A DNA stretch of 39,439 bases from Planctomycetota bacterium (GCA_021831565.1 JAKBMM010000002.1:1-39439), one strand, 5' to 3'; numbered from the stretch's first letter, positions 8,998-16,397 are shown. Notes: generated by a model from the sequence alone, not told the origin. Numbers and translations: made by a program.

Positions 8998-9050
8998 AAC
9001 CGTCCCCATCCGAGCCGCGACCGTCAGGAAGCGGTAATAATCGGCGGCGC

Positions 9051-9410
9051 CTAGTCCTGGTGCGCGCTGGCGCTCTTCAGAAACGCCAACACTTTCTTCG
9101 CCTGTTCCCCGGTCAGCCCAGCTTTGAGTCGCATGTATTGGACAATAATGCCCCATTGCGCCGGCGTGTATTGCGCCGGCGAGCGCAACTGGTGGCATCG
9201 CATGCAGTTTTCCGACCAGATCTGGGCGCCGCTTTCGTGGGCGGCGGGGTCCTGGATCGCCAACGGCCAAACGCCCGCTGGTTTCTTGGTGACGGCGGCC
9301 GACTTGGTTGTTGGAGTGCCGGCGCAACCCGCCATAACCACAATGCCCAGCGCCGCGGCGCCGGCGATGATAACTTTACGAATACCTCTGTTGTATTGGG
9401 ACGCGTTCAT
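9051..9410 (-). CDS. monoheme cytochrome c lipoprotein
   Basis: This small protein (119 residues) is predicted to be a lipid-anchored c-type cytochrome. The N-terminus has a basic stretch, a hydrophobic segment and the lipobox MAGC with the lipidated Cys at residue 29. Ala at +2 argues for sorting to the outer membrane. A single heme site CMRCH spans 69-73, and Met93 in YMRLKAGL is a likely axial ligand. The ATG at 9410 is chosen because a strong AAGGAG sits six bases upstream. The frame extends to a TTG at 9425 without support. It lies 19 bases after the porin gene and is the last gene of the three-gene unit. Its role in electron transfer at the outer membrane is an inference from context. 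Confidence 0.85.
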   Translation of the reverse strand: MNASQYNRGIRKVIIAGAAALGIVVMAGCAGTPTTKSAAVTKKPAGVWPLAIQDPAAHESGAQIWSENCMRCHQLRSPAQYTPAQWGIIVQYMRLKAGLTGEQAKKVLAFLKSASAHQD

Positions 9411-9429
9411 GATAAACTCCTTCAATCAA

Positions 9430-10767
9430 TCAGATACCCACCGCGAATTGAACGAACATCGCATCGTTGCCATGTTGCGCGTTGGAAAGGTTATCGAATT
9501 CGTACTCGAACTTGAGCACGGCATTCGAATGCAACCAGTAATCAAGACCCACGCTCCAGCGCTGCTCATGTCCGGGTGTGGGAAATCCTGACGTCGCCGG
9601 GCCGTCAATGTAATCATAGCGGAGCGCGGCCATCATGCGATCAAGATATTTTATGCCGCACATGCTGGGCTGGTACGCCGCTTCAATCTGGCCGCCGTCG
9701 GACATATTGCCAAAAGCGAAAGTGGTGGTTCCAGGTATGACGCCCTGGCCAACCTGGTCCCAGGCCCAGCCGCCCCGGAATCGGACCAGACCGTCAATTT
9801 TCTTGTTCACATAGTATGTGTTGAAGTCAACCGCCTGCACCATGGAATTACTGGTTCGTATGGCGCCATCGGCGCTGGGCCGGGCATATTCAAACGAGTA
9901 ACCAACCTCAACATTGGGAATGGGCAGGTAGCTGACTCTGCCGCCGACCGTCTTGCCGTTTTGGGCGGCTGGATTCCAGTTTCCGTAAGTAAGCGTGTTG
10001 TACGGACTACCCGCGGTGGATGCCAGCGCCGGCCCGTTGCTCACAAACAGAAAGTAGGTGAAATAACCGAGATTGTTTGGTGCGGGCACGCCGCCGCGGG
10101 TCCATACGCCAAGCTCATTGGGTGGCAGCAGGTTGTCTTCCAGGGAGCCGTCAACCAGCCAGCGGTTCCATGGCGCCGGGTTGTAAATGCCGACGATTCC
10201 ACCGATGGGACTGGAGACCAGGCCGCCGCCGATAGTCATGTAGTTGTTAAGTTCGTAGTTGATGTTGGCCGCGCCCATATCGGCCTGGGCGCCGCCAGCC
10301 GCCCCGCTCTGGGTATAGAAATCAAAGCCGGCGTTGATGAAAATGTGTTTATCGACGCGAACTTGAATCAACGGGCTGGCGTCGGCATAGAACGTTGACG
10401 CGCTGCCGCTTTTGTGAATAAACTGGAAGTTCACATCGCCGTCGATCAACACCTGAATGTTGCCAGGTTCCAGTTCGGAGATTCTCTGGGAGGCGGCCAT
10501 AACCTTTTTATAAAGGCGCCGGAACTCCGCCTTGGTGGCCTTTTCGCTCATGGTCGCCTTGGCCACGGCCTCTTTTTTGACCTCGGTCATCTGTTTCTGC
10601 ATGGCCGTCATCTGCCTGGCCATGGTCGCCATCTGGGCCTGGAGAGCCTCGTACTTCTTCTCCAGTTTTTTGTAGTCGGCTCTGGCCGGTGCGGCCTGGA
10701 GGCCGGCCGCCGGCAACATGGCCAGCGCCAGCCCGATACACATTGCCATCCTTTGTTTGTGTTTCAT
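9430..10767 (-). CDS. outer-membrane porin with N-terminal coiled coil
   Basis: The 445-residue product starts with a Sec signal peptide (MKHKQRMAM followed by a hydrophobic run ending AGLQAAPA). A heptad-rich coiled coil follows at about 28-95 (LEKKYEALQAQMATMARQM and similar), then a long region of alternating polar and aromatic residues typical of a beta barrel, ending in MFVQFAVGI. This architecture resembles phosphate-selective-porin-like proteins, but no substrate can be assigned. The ATG at 10767 has AAAGGA about eleven bases upstream; the open frame begins earlier at 10836 without support. It is the middle gene, 43 bases after one cytochrome and 19 before another, which raises the possibility of an electron conduit. 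Confidence 0.82.
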   Translation of the reverse strand: MKHKQRMAMCIGLALAMLPAAGLQAAPARADYKKLEKKYEALQAQMATMARQMTAMQKQMTEVKKEAVAKATMSEKATKAEFRRLYKKVMAASQRISELEPGNIQVLIDGDVNFQFIHKSGSASTFYADASPLIQVRVDKHIFINAGFDFYTQSGAAGGAQADMGAANINYELNNYMTIGGGLVSSPIGGIVGIYNPAPWNRWLVDGSLEDNLLPPNELGVWTRGGVPAPNNLGYFTYFLFVSNGPALASTAGSPYNTLTYGNWNPAAQNGKTVGGRVSYLPIPNVEVGYSFEYARPSADGAIRTSNSMVQAVDFNTYYVNKKIDGLVRFRGGWAWDQVGQGVIPGTTTFAFGNMSDGGQIEAAYQPSMCGIKYLDRMMAALRYDYIDGPATSGFPTPGHEQRWSVGLDYWLHSNAVLKFEYEFDNLSNAQHGNDAMFVQFAVGI

Positions 10768-10810
10768 GATTATGTGTTCCTTTCCTAAAAAAAACCAACG
10801 ACGGCGGATG

Positions 10811-11266
10811 CTACTTGCCGCCGCCGGCCGGGTCAAACTCCTTGTGTAGGTAATTGATCACATCCCACCGCTGATGCCTGCTCAGGCTGCCTTGAAAGCT
10901 CGGCATCGGACTGTGGCCATGCGTGATTTTCCAGAAAATATCCCCGTCAGACTGTTTCCAAAACTGCGGCCGGGTGAAGTTGGCAGGATGCGGCGAAAGA
11001 AACGCGCCGGTCGGACCATCCCCTTTGCCATTGTGCCCATGGCAGGCTTCGCAGTTTTGCGTGTAGACCACTTGCCCGCTATGGATGGAGGCCGCCGTGG
11101 CTGGTATGGGGTTGACCATGGTTCGGGCCGACCGCGGGGCTTTCCAGTGATCGAAACACCGCGCATGCCCGCCACGGGTGATGTTATAGCCGGCAACCAG
11201 CGACGCGGTCATCGCGGCGGCAAGAGTTGCTGCGGTCAGACAAACCTTGAATCGCATGGGGATCAT
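10811..11266 (-). CDS. periplasmic monoheme cytochrome c
   Basis: A 151-residue c-type cytochrome with an N-terminal hydrophobic segment (residues 8-26) serving as signal peptide or membrane anchor. The single heme-binding site CEACH lies at 72-76, followed by GHNGKGDGP. The likely axial ligand is Met121 in HSPMPSFQG, and the domain closes with RWDVINYLHKEF. The heme domain resembles the monoheme subunit ActE of alternative complex III, but no other Act genes are present. The ATG at 11266 follows AGGAGG by five bases, a near-perfect ribosome-binding site. It heads the three-gene unit with the porin and the cytochrome lipoprotein. A LacI-type palindrome lies about 63 bases upstream. Confidence 0.88.
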   Translation of the reverse strand: MIPMRFKVCLTAATLAAAMTASLVAGYNITRGGHARCFDHWKAPRSARTMVNPIPATAASIHSGQVVYTQNCEACHGHNGKGDGPTGAFLSPHPANFTRPQFWKQSDGDIFWKITHGHSPMPSFQGSLSRHQRWDVINYLHKEFDPAGGGK

Positions 11267-11328
11267 CTGTTCCTCCTGTTAAAGTTTCCCGGGCGAAAAA
11301 AGCACCGGAATTTTTGCGTGGCGGCGGC

Positions 11329-11346
11329 TCGTGAAACGTTTCACGA
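11329..11346. promoter_or_regulatory. perfect 18-bp palindrome, LacI/CcpA-type operator
   Basis: TCGTGAAACGTTTCACGA reads identically on both strands. Its core TGAAACGTTTCA, with a central CG, has the form bound by LacI/GalR-family regulators, including CcpA-type sites. It lies upstream of the minus-strand cytochrome gene at 11266. A TATATA at 11352-11357 can serve as -10 box, which would put the palindrome over the start of transcription, as expected for a repressor. No LacI-family gene lies in the window. Confidence 0.6.
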
Positions 11347-11530
11347 AGCGGTATATACACCATCCACTTGTAGAACATAAAACTACAGCCGCAAAAAATC
11401 GGGAAAAAGCGAAAAATACCGGAAAATACTATGCGGAATTTCCCCCATACCACCATTAGGAAATACCCTTATAACCTACTAGGGGAATTTCCCATCGCGC
11501 TGGCGATTTATCCCGAAGACTCAAGCGCGT

Positions 11531-11575
11531 CTGCTCTATTTTTTCGCCCACCGGCGAAAAAATCGGGGCGCAGGA
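11531..11575. repeat. distal copy of the tRNA-Pro 3' end plus terminator (attachment-site-like repeat)
   Basis: These 45 bases match 12275-12319 except for two single-base insertions or deletions. They contain an 11-bp terminator hairpin (ATTTTTTCGCC 11538-11548, GGCGAAAAAAT 11553-11563) and then TCGGGGCG plus CAGGA, corresponding to the last 13 or so bases of the minus-strand tRNA-Pro gene. No other tRNA sequence is here, so it is not a second tRNA. A duplicated tRNA 3' end in direct orientation is what integration next to a tRNA leaves behind. Confidence 0.6.
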
Positions 11576-11687
11576 CAACAAGAGAACTTTTTGCCGACGT
11601 TGTCAAGTCACTTCCCGGGCAAATTGAGCGCATCGTATCGTTAACATTACGGTTGCTGTAAAATAAGTTGGTCAATTGGAGCGTGCA

Positions 11688-11778
11688 ATGCCCGTTATTT
11701 CGAAAGGAAGAATTGATTGCCAACTGGCAGCTCGCCGTCAACGGAGAGCGGCCTTTCCGCATTGAGCCACTGAAGTAG
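11688..11778 (+). pseudogene. remnant of a DUF4160-family gene
   Basis: The ATG at 11688, with GGAG upstream, opens with MPVIS, the usual beginning of DUF4160 proteins (MPTIS in relatives). The frame is then lost. In another frame the stretch ending at TAG 11776-11778 reads KEELIANWQLAVNG and then ERPFRIEPLK, the typical C-terminus of the same family. Start and end are thus present, but the middle (about 50 residues) is deleted and the frame shifted. Intact DUF4160 genes commonly precede DUF2442 genes, as here, and the pair is often regarded as toxin-antitoxin-like. A TAAAAT at 11659-11664 may be the old -10 box. Family identification is from memory of conserved ends. Confidence 0.6.
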
Positions 11779-11786
11779 GAGACGAC

Positions 11787-12044
11787 GTGATAATCACTGT
11801 AACCGCCGTGCGCCCCTTGGATAATTACCAACTGGAACTCTCGTTTAGTACCGGCGAGACCCGCCGCTTCGATGTCCGGCCGTATCTGAATAAGGGCATT
11901 TTCAGCGAGTTGAAGGACGCGGCCTATTTCCGTTCAGTTCGCCTGGCATTCGGCAGTATCGCCTGGCCGCACGAGCAGGATTTTGGGCCGGAGTCGCTTT
12001 ATGTGGAATCAGTCTGCGCTCCTGCCGCCACGAGAGAACAATAG
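11787..12044 (+). CDS. DUF2442 domain protein
   Basis: An 85-residue protein of the DUF2442 family, recognisable by VTAVRPLDNYQLELSFSTGE near 4-23, RRFDVRPYL, the FSELKD segment and FGSIAWPHEQDFGPESLY near 61-78. The GTG start at 11787 has AGGAG six bases upstream. DUF2442 proteins are small, of unproven function, and are usually encoded directly after a DUF4160 gene. Here only a broken DUF4160 remnant remains nine bases upstream. It is the only intact gene between the two tRNA-Pro-derived repeats, so it probably came with the small island. Confidence 0.78.
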   Translation: MIITVTAVRPLDNYQLELSFSTGETRRFDVRPYLNKGIFSELKDAAYFRSVRLAFGSIAWPHEQDFGPESLYVESVCAPAATREQ

Positions 12045-12274
12045 AACACCAGACTGCGGGCGGCAGCCGGGTTTCAGGCTATCCGCGAGGGTGATGGCAT
12101 TCTGATAGACATGTAGATTTTCAAACATGAATCCCAAAGAGGAAGTTTCGCGCCTGTTCGCTTGAACAGATGAACACTGGAGCAGGAGACCGCCGGTGGG
12201 GTTGCATCTCTTGGCGGCAGCAACTCTTTTAAGCCAACCTTATTTGCTCACCTGATCTCCTGCTCTAAATTCAC
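12045..12274. other. non-coding interior of the tRNA-Pro micro-island
   Basis: No credible gene is seen. An inverted repeat GAGCAGGAGA (12180-12189) and TCTCCTGCTC (12256-12265) lies just inside the right boundary. A third partial copy, CCTGCTCTA, is found at the edge of the tRNA-side direct repeat. Such clustered short repeats can be arm-type recombinase sites, but this is only a suggestion. A 12-codon frame starting MNPKEEVSRL at 12128 is too short to call. Confidence 0.35.
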
Positions 12275-12319
12275 CTGCTCTATTTTTTCGCCACCGGCGA
12301 AAAAATCGGGGCGACAGGA
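12275..12319. repeat. tRNA-side copy of the tRNA-Pro 3' end/terminator repeat
   Basis: This copy includes the 3' end of the intact tRNA-Pro gene and its terminator, and matches 11531-11575 in direct orientation. The pair encloses about 700 bases holding the DUF4160 remnant and DUF2442. Confidence 0.6.
12282..12306 (-). terminator. intrinsic terminator of tRNA-Pro
   Basis: ATTTTTTCGCC (12282-12292) and GGCGAAAAAAT (12296-12306) form an 11-bp stem over a 3-base loop, beginning at the tRNA discriminator base. The six-base A and T runs make it work in either direction, so it ends the minus-strand tRNA transcript and can also stop transcription from the DUF2442 side. Confidence 0.75.
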
Positions 12320-12380
12320 TTCGAACCTGCGACCCCCTGGTCCCAAACCAGGTGCTCTAGCCAGGCTGAGCTACGCCCCG
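12306..12380 (-). tRNA. tRNA-Pro (anticodon UGG)
   Basis: The minus strand folds into a complete 75-base cloverleaf without an encoded CCA. The acceptor arms are CGGGGCG and CGCCCCG with discriminator A. The D-arm GCTC/GAGC, the anticodon stem CCTGG/CCAGG with loop TTTGGGA (anticodon TGG), and the T-arm GCAGG/CCTGT around TTCGAAT are all present. UGG reads proline codons. Its 3' end and terminator are duplicated at 11531-11575, so the gene has probably served as an integration target. Confidence 0.95.
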
Positions 12381-12721
12381 TGGTAAGAGAAAATCTAACC
12401 GATTGGCGGAGAATCGCCAAATTGCCACATCCCATCGGAACAGGAGGTTTCCATTTTTGCACCGGCGGACGGAACGAGAGCCGCCACCGGACATACTTCC
12501 CCGTTTATAATCACACCGGTTGGTTGGCGGCTAACCCCAATACGGTTTCTTAAGAAGACAATAGCGAAAAAAAGGGCCTCCATTGCCGATAGAATTTTCA
12601 TGAAAAAGATTCTACTGCAAGCAGGCCCAATATCATGTCTGTTATCGTCAAAAGCCGATTTTAGGGTTGAGCGGATTGTGGCGAACCACGTCCAACGCGG
12701 GCGGCCCTCCGCCTCTTAATT
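12381..12721. other. intergenic region between tRNA-Pro and mqnD
   Basis: This stretch of 341 bases should hold the minus-strand tRNA promoter just above 12380 (TTAGAT in GGTTAGATTTTC is a candidate -10). Short frames occur on both strands, among them a 39-codon plus-strand frame from ATG 12600 beginning MKKILLQAG. None has a recognisable product or convincing start. I see no repeat, terminator with a T-run, or RNA structure that I can support. Confidence 0.3.
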
Positions 12722-13552
12722 CTATCCCACAAACTCCACCGGGGTACAAAACGGAATCAGACCGGCCTGGGCGCCGGCGTCGAGAACGGCGTGGACGGCC
12801 TGGCGGCCGCGGGGGCCGAAATCCAGCGTCCAATGGTTCACATACATGCCGACAAATTCGTCGGCGAGCTTTTCATCCATGTCGCGCGCGTACTGCAGAG
12901 CGTGGCGCACGGCCGCGGCTCGATGATTCAGGGAAAACTCAATGCTCCGTTTCAACAGCGCGGTGATCTGTTCCATCGCCGGTTTACCCAGATCGCGGCG
13001 AATTACGTTCACGCCCAGCGGCAGGGGCAGGCCCGTTTTTTCCCGCCACCATTGACCCAGGTCCACGCAACAAAGCAAGCCGTTGTTCCGATAGGTAAGC
13101 TGTCCCTCATGAATGATCAGGCCGGCGTCGGCATAACCCGCCTGCACGTATGGAAGAATCTGATCGAATGGCTTGACGACGGTGTGCACGCCCCGGCCCA
13201 GAAGAAGCTGCATGGCCAGGAAGGCGGTGGTCAGCGTGCCGGGGATGGCGATGCGTTTGGTTTTCAGTTCCTCCGGCGTAAAAAACTTTTTGGCCACCAG
13301 CATGGGACCGTAGTTTTCGCCCATGGAGCAGCCGCAGGCCATTAAGGCATATAGATTCTTCACATAAGGATAGGCATGGAGACTGATGGCGGTAACTTCC
13401 AGTTCGCCCTTCATCGCCCGCGTATTGAGTGTTTGAATGTCTTGCAGAACGTGCTCGAACTGGTAGCCGCCGGAATCCATTTTGCCGGTGGCCAGGCCGT
13501 AAAACATGAAGGCGTCATCCGGGTCCGGAGAGTGGCCCAATCGCAATAGCAC
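12722..13552 (-). CDS. mqnD: 1,4-dihydroxy-6-naphthoate synthase (futalosine pathway)
   Basis: MqnD converts cyclic dehypoxanthine futalosine to 1,4-dihydroxy-6-naphthoate, a late step of the futalosine route to menaquinone. The 276-residue product has the family signature LGHSPDPDDAFMFY at 5-18, ISLHAYPYV near 56, CGCSMGENYGP near 74 and GLIIHEGQLTY near 143, in a periplasmic-binding-protein-like fold. The GTG start at 13552 lies one base after the yidC stop, with GAGGGA just upstream inside the end of yidC, so the genes are probably coupled. The other pathway genes are not in the window. Presence of MqnD says that this organism makes menaquinone without the classical Men route. Confidence 0.93.
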   Translation of the reverse strand: MLLRLGHSPDPDDAFMFYGLATGKMDSGGYQFEHVLQDIQTLNTRAMKGELEVTAISLHAYPYVKNLYALMACGCSMGENYGPMLVAKKFFTPEELKTKRIAIPGTLTTAFLAMQLLLGRGVHTVVKPFDQILPYVQAGYADAGLIIHEGQLTYRNNGLLCCVDLGQWWREKTGLPLPLGVNVIRRDLGKPAMEQITALLKRSIEFSLNHRAAAVRHALQYARDMDEKLADEFVGMYVNHWTLDFGPRGRQAVHAVLDAGAQAGLIPFCTPVEFVG

Positions 13553-13553
13553 C

Positions 13554-15515
13554 TTAGGTCCCTCGTTTCTTCGGCTGGCTGGCCGCGACCGGAAGCAGTT
13601 GCCGTTCTTCCAGCCGCTTAAGGTGCCGCCGGACCAGCCAAGTGTCGATCAATCCTCCGATCGTGCTGGCGCAGATGTAGAGGTTCAGCCCGGAGGGGGC
13701 GTTGTAAAGGAACAACGGAAAGAGGATTACCATGAATTGGGAAATCTTCTGCGTCTGGCGCTGCTGGGGGTCCGTGGGCGGCGGCGCCAGCTTCATCTGG
13801 AAACGCATCTGAAAGAAAAAGACGACGCCCAGAAGAACCGGCAAAAGGTTCAATGCCAGAAAATTCTGCCCGTGATACGCATAGCCGAGCAGCGGCACGA
13901 AAAATGGCGTATGCACGGACGCCAGGGTATCCGGGCTGGAGAGATCGGTGATCCACCCGGGAATAAAGCTTGCATGCCGCAGGTCGATGTCAACCTGCAA
14001 ACCCGAATAAAGCGCGATCCAGATCGGCATTTGCAGAAGCATCGGCAGACAGCCCATGATTCCCGCCGCCGGATTGATCTGATGATCCTTGTATAATTGC
14101 ATCATTTCCTGCTGCTGGCGCTTCTTGTCCTTGGCGAATTTCGTGCGAACCCGTTCAATTTCCGGTTGAATCGCGGCCATTTTCCGCTGCATCCGGGTCA
14201 TGTTGACCTGGCCGTAACGCGTGAGCGGATGCAGCATCAGACGCACGGCGATCACCAGCACAATGATGGCGATGCCGTAATTGTGCACCACCAGATGGAG
14301 CCAGCCGAGGATTTTAAGGATTGCCAGGGCCAGCCAGGCAAACGTGAGGAACGAGCACCAGCTTCCCTGGTTGAACTGAATCACCGCCAGGTAATCGTAA
14401 AGTTTGTATTCATAGGCTGGCGTACCGCGTTTGGCCGAAAAAGATCCCGCCAGCAGCGAGCGTTTTTTAGGCCCGAAGTACACGTCCAGCGGCATTGCCG
14501 TCGTTCCATGGGGGGCCAGATGCAGTGTGGCGCCCCGCAGCCGCACCGCCGTATCGCCGCGCGGATCGGCCCGCCCGGCATCCGGTCCCACCCGCGCCAC
14601 CGCGGCGGACGCCAGGTAGTTGATTTGCGGAAGCCGCTTTCCATTGTCCAGAAGATCAAGCTTGACTTTCCCGAACGGCAAGGGCCGCATGATCGCCGTG
14701 AAAAACCGGTTCGACGAAGCGATCCACAAGAGCCGGTTGGCGCCGCGGAACGATCCGAGCGTCACCGGCGCCGCGTCGGCGCCGAGCATCTTCGTTTGGT
14801 AGACTTCCGGAAAACCGTTCACGTCCAGGTAGTGGCTGGCGGCCCGGTAGCCGGCGCACTGAAATGTCCGAAAATCATTCTGCCGGTCTTGCAGCGGCAG
14901 GTTGGTCGGACCGAGCATGTCCACGCGCACATTCAGCGGACGGTTCGTCAGGTTGCGCACCTCCTGAACGATGCGCACGTCATAGGTCTTGGGATTGATC
15001 TGGAATATCTTTTTGAGCAGCACCAGCGGCTTATTGTGAACGCTAAGCAATTTCAGGATCAGGGCGGCGCGGGTGGCGTGGGGGCGAATCGGTCGTGTGA
15101 ACGACCAGGTAAGTGATCCCAGGCGGTAAGTCAGGCCGTTGACAATCACCCGCCGCGTGGAAAAAGCCGCCGGCGCTCCCGGGCGCGGCTTCATCAGCGT
15201 CAGCGGACGGTTGGAATTCAAATTCTGCCGGTACTCGGCGGCGTTGAGATAAACGGCCTTGACGCCCGCGGCCACGTTGCTGATCCGCATCGCCAGCTTG
15301 AATGGTTCACCCATCGCGGCGCCCCCGATGGTGACGGTGTGCGCGGCGATCGCGGTGGTTTGCTCGATCGCGGGTTGGCCGGCGCCAACCGCCCGACTCG
15401 TTGCGCCCAGGCGCTTCTTCGGGGAATGGCCGAAGAAATGGCCGATGACCAATTGTGTCACGATCACCACGACAAATGTCAGAAGAATGAGCTGAAAGAA
15501 ACGCTTGAAATCCAC
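13554..15515 (-). CDS. yidC: membrane protein insertase YidC
   Basis: YidC inserts and folds inner-membrane proteins, alone or with SecYEG. The 653-residue product has the Gram-negative layout. An N-terminal membrane segment (FFQLILLTFVVVIVTQLV, about 6-23) is followed by a large periplasmic domain (about 60-370) and a C-terminal hydrophobic core with YGIAIIVLVIAVRLMLHPL, a basic helical hairpin rich in Lys and Gln, MGCLPMLLQMPIWIALY and the last membrane segments. It begins three bases after the stop of the metallophosphoesterase gene and ends one base before mqnD, so all three probably share the promoter at 16448-16477. Confidence 0.95.
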   Translation of the reverse strand: MDFKRFFQLILLTFVVVIVTQLVIGHFFGHSPKKRLGATSRAVGAGQPAIEQTTAIAAHTVTIGGAAMGEPFKLAMRISNVAAGVKAVYLNAAEYRQNLNSNRPLTLMKPRPGAPAAFSTRRVIVNGLTYRLGSLTWSFTRPIRPHATRAALILKLLSVHNKPLVLLKKIFQINPKTYDVRIVQEVRNLTNRPLNVRVDMLGPTNLPLQDRQNDFRTFQCAGYRAASHYLDVNGFPEVYQTKMLGADAAPVTLGSFRGANRLLWIASSNRFFTAIMRPLPFGKVKLDLLDNGKRLPQINYLASAAVARVGPDAGRADPRGDTAVRLRGATLHLAPHGTTAMPLDVYFGPKKRSLLAGSFSAKRGTPAYEYKLYDYLAVIQFNQGSWCSFLTFAWLALAILKILGWLHLVVHNYGIAIIVLVIAVRLMLHPLTRYGQVNMTRMQRKMAAIQPEIERVRTKFAKDKKRQQQEMMQLYKDHQINPAAGIMGCLPMLLQMPIWIALYSGLQVDIDLRHASFIPGWITDLSSPDTLASVHTPFFVPLLGYAYHGQNFLALNLLPVLLGVVFFFQMRFQMKLAPPPTDPQQRQTQKISQFMVILFPLFLYNAPSGLNLYICASTIGGLIDTWLVRRHLKRLEERQLLPVAASQPKKRGT

Positions 15516-15518
15516 GCG

Positions 15519-16397
15519 TCACGTTCCTTCCAACAGGCGCTGGCCGAGGAAATTGTCCAGCGCATCGATCGACCGCACTTTTTCCACCGTGGCGTTCACA
15601 TCATAGGGGACCCGCACAAATTCCACCCGATCCGGATGGAGAATGGCGAAACTTGCCCGCGGATCATGATCCCGGGGCTGCCCCACGCTGCCGACGTTGA
15701 TGATCGCTTTTTCCTCCGTGATGCGGTATTCGCCGCCGAGGTCTTCCGGGGAGTAAAAATCGGGCTGCGGCACGAAAACTCCCGGCACATGGGTATGCCC
15801 CACGAAACAAAGATGTTTCAACCCATCGAAAATATTCGCGAGCTTCTGGGTGGACGAATAAATGTCATCCGGAAAAATATATTCATTGATCGGACGCCGC
15901 GGCGAACCATGCACCGCCAGAAACCGCTGGTGAACGATCCGCGTCTGCATCCGGCCCAGATAGCGCCAGCGGCGGTTCCGCCGCGGGCGGTCCGTATCCG
16001 CTTCAAACTGGTTGCGCGTCCAATAAGCGGCGTTTTCCGCGGCCGTGTTGAAATTGAAGGGTTCGTAGAAAATAGCAAAATCGTGGTTGCCCATGATCGT
16101 GAAATCGCAGGTTTCAATCACCGTGTCCAGGCATTCCAGCGGATTGGGGCCATAGCCGATCACATCTCCCAGACAGTATATCCGCCGGATGTCCCGCTTT
16201 TTTATTTCCCCCATCACCACCTGGAGCGCTTCCATGTTGGCATGGATATCGGAAATGATCGCCAGCGGCTCTTGTTGGCCGGCATCGTCGGCCGGCGCCG
16301 GCGGCGGCGCCGCATGGCTTTCCGGCGCATTTTTCGCATGGGAAGCAGGCTCCATGCTTTGGGAGTTCTGGTGATGGTTCATCGTTTCGCCGGTCAT
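15519..16397 (-). CDS. calcineurin-like metallophosphoesterase
   Basis: A cytosolic binuclear metal phosphoesterase of 292 residues. The metal-ligand motifs appear in order: SDIHAN (Asp50, His52), GDVIGYGPNP near 76, GNHD near 102, and GHTHVPG near 197, with a further His in AVHGSPR. This arrangement resembles the YfcE-like and bacterial phosphodiesterase branch, in which substrates vary, so no substrate is given. The first 44 residues are Pro, Ala and His rich and look disordered. An ATG at 16382 (MNHHQN) is an alternative start. It is the first gene of the unit with yidC and mqnD. Confidence 0.86.
   Translation of the reverse strand: MTGETMNHHQNSQSMEPASHAKNAPESHAAPPPAPADDAGQQEPLAIISDIHANMEALQVVMGEIKKRDIRRIYCLGDVIGYGPNPLECLDTVIETCDFTIMGNHDFAIFYEPFNFNTAAENAAYWTRNQFEADTDRPRRNRRWRYLGRMQTRIVHQRFLAVHGSPRRPINEYIFPDDIYSSTQKLANIFDGLKHLCFVGHTHVPGVFVPQPDFYSPEDLGGEYRITEEKAIINVGSVGQPRDHDPRASFAILHPDRVEFVRVPYDVNATVEKVRSIDALDNFLGQRLLEGT

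Noticed and set aside
11329-11346. parS-like centromere site for ParB
   Set aside because: parS has the half-sites in the order GTTTCAC-GTGAAAC; here the order is GTGAAAC-GTTTCAC, which fits a LacI-type operator instead.
11431-11661. 76-codon plus-strand frame upstream of the micro-island
   Set aside because: It runs through the duplicated tRNA terminator and 3' end (11531-11575), has no ribosome-binding site and no recognisable product.
12395-12833. Short minus-strand frames (68 and 61 codons) between tRNA-Pro and mqnD
   Set aside because: One lies over the presumed tRNA promoter and the other overlaps the end of mqnD in another frame; neither has a start signal or recognisable product.
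14097-15116. 339-codon plus-strand frame opposite yidC
   Set aside because: The opposite strand encodes an unmistakable YidC; the frame is a His/Arg-rich shadow caused by GC-biased codon use.
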